A DNA stretch of 8,292 nt from positions 1-8,292 of the forward strand of contig JAUWZT010000163.1 of the NCBI GenBank assembly GCA_030615145.1. The letters run 5' to 3'. Within the stretch, counting starts at the first letter, position 1. Each line of letters begins with the position of its first letter. Origin of the DNA: Promethearchaeota archaeon (GTDB lineage Archaea > Asgardarchaeota > Lokiarchaeia > Sigyniarchaeales > SOKP01). This document shows positions 1 to 5,932 of this stretch, in pieces. The translations under genes were made by a program, and so were the position numbers. Below the pieces are notes generated by a model. The model searched no databases, was not told the origin of the DNA, and saw only the letters and a program-made list of their open reading frames with translations.

Positions 1-83
1 TTAAGTATATTTTAGTCTAAAATTATATAGTTTAAGAAGAAAATTGGATATAAATTAAAGTTTTAATTAAAATGAGAATAATT

Positions 84-99
84 AAAATATATAATTAAT
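84..99 (+). promoter_or_regulatory. Possible TATA-type promoter for the dehydratase operon
   Basis: An A/T-only stretch with the core AATATATAAT lies about 35-45 bases before the first ATG, a plausible place for an archaeal TATA box with a short leader. The whole 1-130 region is extremely AT-rich, so the match is weak and could be chance. I see no gene in bases 1-130; any upstream neighbour is outside the window. Confidence 0.3.
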
Positions 100-115
100 A
101 ATTTTAAAAGTAAAA

Positions 116-133
116 AAGAAGTTAAGAAAAATG
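116..133 (+). repeat. 18-bp direct repeat, copy 1 (ends in the start codon of gene 1)
   Basis: AAGAAGTTAAGAAAAATG occurs here and again, identically, at 141-158, with starts 25 bp apart. This copy ends in the presumed ATG start of the first dehydratase gene. The second copy is inside the gene, and its ATG is in another frame. It looks like a small tandem duplication around the initiation site, although low complexity makes chance similarity possible. Confidence 0.6.
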
Positions 134-631
134 GAACCAGAAGAAGTTAAGAAAAATGCAGATTTCTTGGTTAAAAATCTTGCTGGAAAAGATATTCAAG
201 GATCGGCAACAGTAAATGTAAGATATAAAACATTAGTCGGATTTGCTAAAGTATATGGTATCACAGATCCAAAATATGTTGGACCCGAAGAGGAAGGAAT
301 AATTGCGTGTCACGCTTTTGCTAACAATTTCACAATCAAGGCATTATATAAATTACTTTTAGGAATGAAATTGATACAAGATGGCATAGAACGACCTTTT
401 ATGTTAAACGTAGGAAAACTATTACATGGGGGTCAGAAATATGACTGGGAAGGATGCGTAGATGTGAAGCCAGGAGATAAACTTAAGATTTCTGCTAAAT
501 GGGGTAAAGTTTGGGTTGTAGAGAAAAACATGGTATTATTTGCTGAATTGTTCGTCTCCGTAAAAAATCAAAATAGCGAATTAGTTTGCAAACCTACTGT
601 TATAGTTGCAGTGCGGCCGGGAGGCTACTAA
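131..631 (+). CDS. FAS1-like / MaoC N-type hotdog dehydratase subunit (non-catalytic)
   Basis: This 166-residue protein resembles the FAS1-like dehydratase domain (MaoC N-type hotdog fold). Family-like elements are the RYKTLVGFAKVYGITDPKY segment (residues 31-49), an LLHGGQKYDWEG strand, the VKPGDKL turn and a C-terminal strand ending in VRPGGY. At the place where active hydratases carry D-x-N-P-x-H it reads I-T-D-P-K-Y, so the Asp/His catalytic dyad is absent. It is therefore probably the structural and substrate-binding partner of the next gene's product, as HadA is to HadB in mycobacterial 3-hydroxyacyl-ACP dehydratase. The likely role is reversible hydration of an enoyl-CoA or related thioester in the cytoplasm; the true substrate cannot be read from sequence. 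The ATG at 131 has no clear Shine-Dalgarno site. The next gene starts 30 bases after its stop, so the two are probably co-transcribed. Confidence 0.72.
   Translation: MEPEEVKKNADFLVKNLAGKDIQGSATVNVRYKTLVGFAKVYGITDPKYVGPEEEGIIACHAFANNFTIKALYKLLLGMKLIQDGIERPFMLNVGKLLHGGQKYDWEGCVDVKPGDKLKISAKWGKVWVVEKNMVLFAELFVSVKNQNSELVCKPTVIVAVRPGGY
141..158 (+). repeat. 18-bp direct repeat, copy 2 (inside gene 1)
   Basis: Exact second copy of the 116-133 sequence, lying within codons 4-10 of the first gene. The ATG at 156-158 is out of frame with the gene, so it is not an alternative start for it. Confidence 0.6.
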
Positions 632-648
632 TGCCGCAGAAAAAAAAT

Positions 649-654
649 GGAGGT
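649..654 (+). promoter_or_regulatory. Strong ribosome binding site that fixes the start of the MaoC gene
   Basis: GGAGGT, followed by seven bases (all A) and then ATG at 662. This is near-ideal Shine-Dalgarno spacing. The G of the more upstream in-frame ATG (647-649) is part of this site, so initiation at 647 would have no ribosome binding site of its own. It favours 662 as the start. Confidence 0.8.
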
Positions 655-661
655 AAAAAAA

Positions 662-1210
662 ATGGTAAAAATTTCAGATGTTAAAGTTGGAGAAGTTATT
701 AAAAATGAATTTAATGGAATTACCCGAGATTTGTTAAAAAAATATGCGAAAGCATCAGGAGATACCAACCCAATACACACAAACGATGTTGTAGCTGAAA
801 AGGTGGGACTTAAAGGTGTAATAGCTCATGGGCTCTTTAGTTTTGGATTCATTACAAAATTATTTGAAGATTTTCTAGAGCATGGAAAATATGGAAAACT
901 CGTTGAAACAGATGTTTCAATGAGATCTATGGTAAGGTGTGGAGATTTACTTATCACTGAAGCTAATATTACAAATATTGAAGGGAAGAGAGTTTATTTC
1001 GATGTTAAGCAAACTACAATAACAAATGTTGATATTAAAGATAAAGACGGTAATATTATAAAGCAATTTGAAGGTGGTGAGAGAGGGTATATTTCTGAAA
1101 AAGATATTGAGAAAGGATTAGTCAAAACGAAGGATGTTCCAGATGGTGTTCTTACATATCGAGAGAGAATTGCCACTCCTGGAACTGCGATAATTGAATT
1201 ATTTGAATAA
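662..1210 (+). CDS. MaoC-like (R)-specific enoyl-CoA hydratase / dehydratase, catalytic subunit
   Basis: A 182-residue MaoC-family hotdog protein. The signature is clear: G-D-T-N-P-I-H at residues 33-39, then a helix ending in IAHG (His56-Gly57). Asp34 and His39 have the same spacing as the catalytic dyad of the PhaJ-type (R)-specific enoyl-CoA hydratases, which add water across the double bond of trans-2-enoyl-CoA. With the preceding FAS1-like subunit it probably forms a two-subunit hydratase/dehydratase, serving fatty-acid or other acyl-thioester metabolism. I chose ATG 662 over the in-frame ATG 647 (187 residues) because GGAGGT lies seven bases before 662. At 182 residues it is longer than the usual 130-150 of single-domain MaoC proteins. 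The extra part is a C-terminal tail of about 40 residues (ERGYISEKDIEKG...) of no known function. Two T-runs follow the stop. Substrate specificity is unknown. Confidence 0.85.
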   Translation: MVKISDVKVGEVIKNEFNGITRDLLKKYAKASGDTNPIHTNDVVAEKVGLKGVIAHGLFSFGFITKLFEDFLEHGKYGKLVETDVSMRSMVRCGDLLITEANITNIEGKRVYFDVKQTTITNVDIKDKDGNIIKQFEGGERGYISEKDIEKGLVKTKDVPDGVLTYRERIATPGTAIIELFE

Positions 1211-1225
1211 ATATCAATTTCAATA

Positions 1226-1252
1226 TTTTTTTAGTTATACTATTTTTTTTTT
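1226..1252 (+). terminator. T-run terminator after the dehydratase operon
   Basis: Runs of seven T (1226-1232) and ten T (1243-1252) begin 16 bases after the stop codon, with no obvious hairpin. Archaeal RNA polymerase terminates at such bare oligo-T tracts, so the operon probably ends here. Confidence 0.6.
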
Positions 1253-1300
1253 GTTTCTTTTCTGATTAATTTTAAAATGATATAATTATATGTTATTGTT

Positions 1301-1317
1301 GAAAAACATTTTTAAAG
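1301..1317 (+). promoter_or_regulatory. Candidate BRE/TATA promoter for the HEAT-repeat gene
   Basis: A purine-rich BRE-like GAAAAACA is followed by the TATA-like TTTTTAAAG. Transcription would start about 25 bases downstream, near 1337-1342, giving a leader of about 30 bases before the predicted TTG start at 1372. Similar GAAAA plus TATA-like arrangements precede selD copy 1 and the double-cubane-type gene. Confidence 0.45.
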
Positions 1318-1371
1318 ATTAACATCAAAAGTGTAATTAGCTCAATATTAGAATTATAAGATACAAGGCTA

Positions 1372-4284
1372 TTGACTATTCTGACATTAAACGCAAGAAA
1401 AGTTGAAGAATTGATTTTAAGCGGAAGTTATGAAAAAGCCGCTGAAGAACTATTTGAAATTATTGAAAATCCTGAGAACTCAAACAAAGAATTATTGTAT
1501 GATAGTTTAACTTTATTAAATAAAATCTGTGATAAGTCACCGGCAATTTCTTTAAGAACGGTAAGAAACTTAGCAAATACAATAAACGATATTAACTCGT
1601 GGATTAGATTAGTTTCTTTGGAAATTCTTTATCAAATTTCAATGTATCGTCCAAATTTACTAATTGATCTAATAAATAAGATAAGGTCACGACTTTTTGA
1701 TCAAGAACCCTCTATTAGGCGATTGACTGTAAAGATTATAGGAAATTTAATTCTTTCTTTACACATTGATAGAGAAAAGTTACGAGACATTATTGAAGAA
1801 TTTACAGAGAAATTAATGGATAATGACTGGGAGGTAAAACTTCAAGTTATCAAGACTCTTAAGAAAATTATAAATCAAGACTACACTAAGATACGAGAAT
1901 TAGAGCCGTTACTTTCTATCGTAATCGTTAATTTAAGGGACGAAGACGATGATGTTGCGAGATCTTCCGCAGAACTTTTGAAAATCCTTGGTACATATTT
2001 TCTATCTAAGGAAAATATTATGTATGTTCTATTAAACCTTCTTAACAACGAAAAAACTCGCGTAAAAGAACTTATTATTTGGCTAATCGGAGAAATAGGA
2101 AAAGAAAAATCGTCAGAAATAATTCCAATAATACCTAAATTGATTAATCTTTTAAAAGAAAATAACTATCGTATCCAACTTAGAGTAATCGATTCTTTAG
2201 TAAACATTGCGGAGAATAATTTCGATCAAATTTGGGCGAATTTAAAAACAGCGTTATATACGGGCGACCCCGAATTTAGAAATGTAATCATTAATGCGCT
2301 GTATCACTTATGTCAAAATAATATCATGGAAGTTTTTAATTACATCTTTGAAGAGTTTGAAAATCCCTCTAAAAACGTCAGAAATGCGGTTGCTCTCGTT
2401 TTTAAGCGCCTTTATGAAGAGTATCAAGTAGAAATTGAGAACGAAATTGCAAAAATTTTATACCAATTAGAATCTAAATATTGGCGCCAAAGAAAAAAAA
2501 CCATTATTCTATTGAGGAATATAAGCTTCTTATTAGAAAGTCAAAAAGTTGCAGTCTGGATTTTTATAGAATTGGAAAAAGTTTTAAAAACTGAAAGCGA
2601 CCCAGATGTGAACGAAGAGATTATTTATACTATAAAAATTTCCAAAGTAAAATTTAAAGAAATTGATAAAACAATTCAAAATGTTAACGAAGATTTAGAA
2701 ATATTTCATAAAAAAATTCACGAATTCCAAAAAATTCCGGCTCAATTTAGAGAAAAAATGAATTCATACATAAAAGACTTCAAATTTCACGAGACTGAAA
2801 TAGAATTAGATAAAGTATACCGCAAGATTTTAAAAAAAATAAAGAAATTTAATAAGAGACTAAACAAATTCGAGTACAAGAGATTAGCGTTTAACTTAAT
2901 AGAGGATTGGGAAGAAACTAAAGTTACCATTATTGATGAACTCAGTATTATCAAAGGATTCATTTCCGAGGTTTTTGAAGAAAAGAAAGCAGAATTTACT
3001 ATTAGCCTAAAATTAAAAGTTAAACTTTTAGAAGACCGTATTAAAGTTTTAAAAGTTCAATATGATTATGTGAAGGATTATAAACTTCCCGAAAGCTTTG
3101 ACGAGTTGATATTAGAAAATTTTAACGATGACGAAATCGAAGAAAGATTCGAACAAATTACACAACTTAGAAATTATCTATTCAAACTTGACGACGATAT
3201 TCGTGAAATTTTAGTGCATAATGTAGAGTTTAATGAAATTTTTAAGGGTTTGTTAAGTAACTGGGTTGCTGTTAAGATTGAACTTCAAGAGTATTTGGGT
3301 GATTTAGATAGAAAAATCAGATTAATAAAAGATAGAATAGTACTCGAAATTCAACGCTCTAACGGTAATATAAAAGATCAAAAACTTAACATGTTATCTT
3401 CAATATTATTCCAAGGTCATATACAATCAGTCATCACACAAGGAATTGAAGGTCTTAAACGATTTAATGATAATTTCGTTAATTTAGAATCAAAATTGGG
3501 TATTTTGCTAAAAAGGAGTGAATTTTCGGACGCAAGAAAGCTTATAGAGATGAATACTAACCAAATTCAAAATTTTATCGAAGATTATGAAAATCAAATA
3601 GACAACATTATAGGAAAACTAACTGAAGATAACGATGTTTTTAACCTATACATAAGACCTTCTATTACAAAATTTGTATCGTTTAAGGAAATGCTTATCA
3701 ATAAATTAAAAATCTTTACACAAAAGAGTAAAGATGAACTGATCTTAAACCAAATAAAATACTATCTCGATGTCATGAATCCTATTAAATTGGAGAGTCT
3801 TTCCTCTTTTATAGATTTAGACATCGATCTATTGAAAGAAAAACTTGTGAAGTTCGTTAACAAAAATAAGCTCAATGCGAGAATTATTAAGGACAGCCTT
3901 TATTCGCCAAGGATAGAAGATATTATTATTGAACCGAAGGATATCCTTTTCTTCAAGAGCATAAAGACGATCGGAAATAAGATTTATTTTAATTTTAAAT
4001 TGAACAATCCAACCAATCTAATGTTTACAGAATTACAAATTTCTCTTAAAACTCCTGTCTACCTAACCTTTTTGAGAAAAGAAAGCTTTCCAAAATATCT
4101 ATATATTAACGAGTTAAAACCTGGAAACGTGTTTAAGTTCAATTATGTCTTAAGAATCGAACGAAATATTGAAAAAAACTTAACAGACCCAACAGTCGAC
4201 GAAGTTAACCTTAATATCTATTATAAAGATCCTTTCGATATTACACGTAGAATAACTAAGAAAATAGATCTTTTACTTCCCTAA
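1372..4284 (+). CDS. Large HEAT-solenoid protein with helical middle, winged-helix-like segment and Ig-like C-terminal domain
   Basis: A 970-residue protein I cannot assign to a named family. Residues about 40-430 are helical repeats spaced 38-40 residues apart with the HEAT pattern (acidic turn, then a hydrophobic helix), for example around WIRLVSLEILYQIS, DNDWEVKLQVIKTLKKI, NYRIQLRVIDSLVNI and NVRNAVALVFKRL. Residues about 430-795 are highly charged long helices, probably coiled coil. Residues about 796-843 (near KLESLSSFIDLDIDLLKEKL) read like a small winged helix of the kind that ends PCI domains. Residues 844-970 alternate strands and turns (FNFKLNNPTNL, INELKPGNVFKFNYVL) like an Ig-type sandwich. 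There are no membrane segments or signal peptide, so it should be cytoplasmic. Solenoid-linker-ear order recalls adaptin or coatomer large subunits, but that is architectural resemblance only. The start is uncertain: TTG at 1372 has no good ribosome binding site, the frame opens at 1360, and TTG 1411 is an alternative. It stands alone, bracketed by T-runs. Confidence 0.75.
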   Translation: MTILTLNARKVEELILSGSYEKAAEELFEIIENPENSNKELLYDSLTLLNKICDKSPAISLRTVRNLANTINDINSWIRLVSLEILYQISMYRPNLLIDLINKIRSRLFDQEPSIRRLTVKIIGNLILSLHIDREKLRDIIEEFTEKLMDNDWEVKLQVIKTLKKIINQDYTKIRELEPLLSIVIVNLRDEDDDVARSSAELLKILGTYFLSKENIMYVLLNLLNNEKTRVKELIIWLIGEIGKEKSSEIIPIIPKLINLLKENNYRIQLRVIDSLVNIAENNFDQIWANLKTALYTGDPEFRNVIINALYHLCQNNIMEVFNYIFEEFENPSKNVRNAVALVFKRLYEEYQVEIENEIAKILYQLESKYWRQRKKTIILLRNISFLLESQKVAVWIFIELEKVLKTESDPDVNEEIIYTIKISKVKFKEIDKTIQNVNEDLEIFHKKIHEFQKIPAQFREKMNSYIKDFKFHETEIELDKVYRKILKKIKKFNKRLNKFEYKRLAFNLIEDWEETKVTIIDELSIIKGFISEVFEEKKAEFTISLKLKVKLLEDRIKVLKVQYDYVKDYKLPESFDELILENFNDDEIEERFEQITQLRNYLFKLDDDIREILVHNVEFNEIFKGLLSNWVAVKIELQEYLGDLDRKIRLIKDRIVLEIQRSNGNIKDQKLNMLSSILFQGHIQSVITQGIEGLKRFNDNFVNLESKLGILLKRSEFSDARKLIEMNTNQIQNFIEDYENQIDNIIGKLTEDNDVFNLYIRPSITKFVSFKEMLINKLKIFTQKSKDELILNQIKYYLDVMNPIKLESLSSFIDLDIDLLKEKLVKFVNKNKLNARIIKDSLYSPRIEDIIIEPKDILFFKSIKTIGNKIYFNFKLNNPTNLMFTELQISLKTPVYLTFLRKESFPKYLYINELKPGNVFKFNYVLRIERNIEKNLTDPTVDEVNLNIYYKDPFDITRRITKKIDLLLP

Positions 4285-4295
4285 TAATTTATTAG

Positions 4296-4303
4296 TTTTT
4301 TTT
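4296..4303 (+). terminator. T-run terminator after the HEAT gene
   Basis: Eight consecutive T begin 12 bases after the TAA stop, a typical archaeal oligo-T terminator. A weak A/T-only inverted repeat (TAAAAA/TTTTTA) follows and is probably incidental. Confidence 0.5.
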
Positions 4304-4330
4304 GTAGATACTAAAAAAATCATCTTTTTA

Positions 4331-4373
4331 TATCGAAATAGTAAATAATTTATTACGAAAATATTAATATAAC
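4331..4373 (+). promoter_or_regulatory. Candidate promoter region of selD copy 1
   Basis: Contains a BRE-like CGAAAA followed by TATTAATATAA (4356-4371). A start about 25 bases further on would leave a leader of about 40 bases before ATG 4437. The whole block resembles 5836-5876, upstream of the double-cubane-type gene, at a similar distance from the start codon (106 versus 97 bases), which suggests a shared promoter or operator. A second TATA-like site (TTTTAAAT, 4383-4390) is an alternative. Confidence 0.4.
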
Positions 4374-4429
4374 CAGTTAATCTTTTAAATTCACAATTAA
4401 TAAGGTTCATAACATATTTAAAAAATCGT

Positions 4430-4435
4430 GAGGTG
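4430..4435 (+). promoter_or_regulatory. Ribosome binding site of selD copy 1 (very close to ATG)
   Basis: GAGGTG with only one base before ATG 4437. selD copy 2 has the same GTGAGGTGAA decamer with three bases between GAGGTG and ATG. The tight spacing is unusual, but no better in-frame start exists: the in-frame GTG at 4428 runs directly into TGA. Confidence 0.6.
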
Positions 4436-4436
4436 A

Positions 4437-5474
4437 ATGCTACAAGAAGAAGAGAGTTATCGATTGACACTGCAAACAAAATTATTCGGATGAAACTGTA
4501 AACTTGATTCTAAAAAATTAGACGAATTGTTGGCTGGCGCTGGCTTGAAAGGAGATATCGAGGATTCTGCTGTAATTCCCGTACCAAACACCGATTTAGT
4601 ACTGGTAAAAAACATTGACATCTTTACACCAATTATCGATGAACCAGATATAATGGGTGAAATCGCTGCTGCAAACGTCACTAACGATGTTTTCGCGCTA
4701 AATGTTCTAGACATCTCAGGAATGCTAGTATTTCTTGTTTTGAAAAAAAATATGCCTATGCACATCGCAGAAGGAATATTGAAAGGTATTAGAAATTTCA
4801 TGGAAACCAAAATACACTCGAAAGTACTTGGAGGGCATACAATCTATTCAGAATGGCCTTTAATTGGTGGTGAAGCTTCAGGATTCGTCAATAAAAACAA
4901 ACTGATTAAAAAGAACTACGTAGAAGAAGGCGATAAATTAATACTGACTAAACCCGTGGGAAACCAAGCTATCATGGCTGCATATCGCTTACAAAAAAAC
5001 AGACTAGACCTCTTAGAAACATACTCCAAAGCCAAGATCGATAAATCAATCGATTTGGCCATAGAATTTATGACTATGCCGTTACAAAACGTTGTTAAGA
5101 CTATCCATTCTTATCAAGATATATCTTTCGTACATTCAATGACAGACGTTTCCGGTTTTGGACTCGCAGGACATTTAAAAGAGATGCTCCAAAATTCTGA
5201 CCTTTCAGCTAATATTAAGAAGGTCCCGATATTTAAACTAACAAAAGAATTATCGTACGATTTTGGATACAAATTCGATGAATGCGAAATGCCTGAGACC
5301 GCCGGGGGCATGCTCCTTTCTGTTGATCACGAATATGCTGAAGAATTTTCCAAGAGACTTGCTAATGAATATCATGTGTCTAATTGGATTGTAGGAACAA
5401 TCGATAATATTAATGAACCTCGACTTGTTCAAATTTCGAAAAATGTTGAGCATGTCGAAATAACTAAAATTTAA
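4437..5474 (+). CDS. selD: Selenophosphate synthetase, selenocysteine-containing (copy 1)
   Basis: SelD makes selenophosphate from selenide and ATP, the selenium donor for Sec-tRNA synthesis. Read from ATG 4437 through TGA 4491-4493 as Sec, the product is 345 residues, matching the usual family length (E. coli 347). Sec19 lies in F-G-U-N-C-K, exactly where other SelDs have Cys or Sec in (C/U)-G-C-K; Lys22 is the conserved lysine. Other family marks are Asp61 (DIFTP), Asp68 (DEP), NVTND (80-84), GGHT (132-135), MTDVSGFG (235-242) and a C-terminal ETAGGMLL. The usual SD-x-x-AMGG stretch is altered to ND-x-FALNV. Without Sec readthrough the catalytic N-terminus would be missing; translation from TTG 4527 would give only 315 residues. 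Homology to copy 2 extends upstream of the UGA (YRLT-Q-K--GU-CKL), so this is one recoded gene. A SECIS candidate starts right after the stop. Conventional gene callers would truncate it. Confidence 0.9.
4491..4493 (+). other. selD: In-frame UGA read as selenocysteine (residue 19 of SelD copy 1)
   Basis: TGA interrupts an otherwise continuous frame at the SelD catalytic position, in the context GGA-TGA-AAC-TGT-AAA. The frame is conserved with copy 2 on both sides of the codon. No bacterial-type hairpin is evident immediately after the UGA, as expected if the SECIS is in the 3'UTR. Confidence 0.9.
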
Positions 5475-5545
5475 CGATGTCAATGAAATAAGCTAAAACA
5501 CTAAATGTGAGAGCTTATTGAGAGTTCCATTGCAAGACGGCATCG
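5475..5545 (+). promoter_or_regulatory. SECIS element candidate in the 3'UTR of selD copy 1, archaeal/eukaryotic hybrid type
   Basis: The structure begins with the first base after the TAA stop. An outer stem pairs 5475-5481 (CGATGTC) with 5539-5545 (GGCATCG, one G.U). An inner perfect 8-bp stem pairs AATAAGCT (5487-5494) with AGCTTATT (5512-5519). Just below it, G5485-A5486 faces G5520-A5521, giving tandem sheared G.A pairs within ATGA...TGA, the core of eukaryotic SECIS elements. Above it are a 5' AAAA bulge (5495-5498), a 3-bp stem CAC/GTG (5499-5501 with 5507-5509), a TAAAT loop and a 3' AG, resembling both the archaeal asymmetric bulge plus short stem and eukaryotic form-2 SECIS. The lower part is less certain: CAATG (5481-5485) can alternatively pair with CATTG (5528-5532). 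The fold was worked out by hand. Confidence 0.8.
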
Positions 5546-5650
5546 AAAAGCTTTACTGTTTTTATTTTCAATTTATAATTAATTTTCTAAATCTTGAATT
5601 TCACTTAGATTTTTTCGCTTCCATTCTTTTAAGTACAATCTAAAAAAACG

Positions 5651-5661
5651 CCTTGAAAACC
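5651..5661 (+). repeat. 11-bp direct repeat, copy 1
   Basis: CCTTGAAAACC, repeated exactly at 5760-5770, start-to-start distance 109 bases. Its GC-richer sequence stands out from the AT-rich spacer. Function unknown; possibly a protein-binding site or a remnant duplication. Confidence 0.4.
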
Positions 5662-5679
5662 CTAAAGAATTTACATTTT

Positions 5680-5706
5680 GATTGAAATTCTCTTCAATCT
5701 TTTTTT
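5680..5706 (+). terminator. Hairpin plus T-run terminator downstream of selD copy 1
   Basis: A perfect 7-bp stem, GATTGAA (5680-5686) with TTCAATC (5693-5699), a 6-base loop and then seven T (5700-5706). This is a textbook intrinsic-terminator shape, about 205 bases after the selD stop, so the transcript could include the complete SECIS element before ending. It may alternatively stabilise the 3' end of the mRNA. Confidence 0.6.
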
Positions 5707-5759
5707 GTCTTAACCGGAAAATAAGCATACAATAAAATTACTTAAGTAGTTTTTAGTTA

Positions 5760-5770
5760 CCTTGAAAACC
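5760..5770 (+). repeat. 11-bp direct repeat, copy 2
   Basis: Exact copy of CCTTGAAAACC at 5651-5661, on the other side of the terminator-like hairpin and about 170 bases before the next gene. Confidence 0.4.
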
Positions 5771-5835
5771 AACTGTTTTATTAAAGATATTATAACATGG
5801 GTGTATTACTTGTTTTAACATTGAAGAAATTTACT

Positions 5836-5876
5836 TATCGAAAAAGTAGATAAATAATATCGAAAACATTAATAAA
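5836..5876 (+). promoter_or_regulatory. Candidate promoter region of the double-cubane-type gene
   Basis: Begins TATCGAAAAAGTA and contains BRE-like CGAAAA plus TATA-like CATTAATAAA (5861-5876). The block aligns by eye with 4331-4371 in front of selD copy 1, matching at most positions. A start near 5900 would give a leader of about 30 bases. Confidence 0.4.
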
Positions 5877-5932
5877 TCTCAATTATTAATTAAATTACTT
5901 TTAAAATAGAAAATGTTTATGGTTAAAAAAAA

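Larger units (their letters stand above)
5546..5932 (+). other. Intergenic spacer of 387 bases between the selD 3'UTR and the double-cubane-type gene
   Basis: Very AT-rich and without a convincing gene on either strand. It holds a terminator-like hairpin (5680-5706), an 11-bp direct repeat on either side of that hairpin (5651-5661 and 5760-5770) and a promoter-like block (5836-5876). The best small frame, an ATG near 5798 with 18 codons, has no ribosome binding site and is not supported. Confidence 0.6.

Noticed and set aside
647..661. ATG 647 as the start of the MaoC-like gene
   Set aside because: Its last base belongs to the GGAGGT site that is ideally spaced for the in-frame ATG 662, and it has no ribosome binding site of its own.
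631..684. Small frame starting at ATG 631, overlapping the stop of gene 1
   Set aside because: Only 17 codons, Lys/Asn-rich translation of the A-rich leader, lies across the ribosome binding site of the next gene, and has no supporting signal.
1331..1365. tRNA-like D-arm sequence (TTAGCTCAATATTAGAA)
   Set aside because: No acceptor stem, anticodon arm or GTTCGAATC-like T-arm can be found around it.
4491..4530. Bacterial-type SECIS hairpin directly downstream of the UGA in selD copy 1
   Set aside because: No stable GC-containing hairpin forms there by eye, while a well-formed SECIS candidate is present in the 3'UTR.
4437..4530. selD copy 1 as a pseudogene with a premature stop
   Set aside because: The only interruption is a UGA at the known Sec/Cys catalytic position, copy 2 shows the same codon, and the rest of the frame is intact with conserved motifs.
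4457..4810. Minus-strand open frame opposite selD copy 1
   Set aside because: It mirrors the conserved SelD coding frame on the opposite strand. A similar frame appears opposite copy 2 (7514-7735), as expected of a shadow of homologous sequence.
5798..5855. Short frame (MGVLLVLTLKK...) in the spacer, faintly like the MLVFLVLKK of SelD copy 1, considered as a selD remnant
   Set aside because: Similarity covers about 16 bases only, flanks do not align to selD, and the frame stops after 18 codons.
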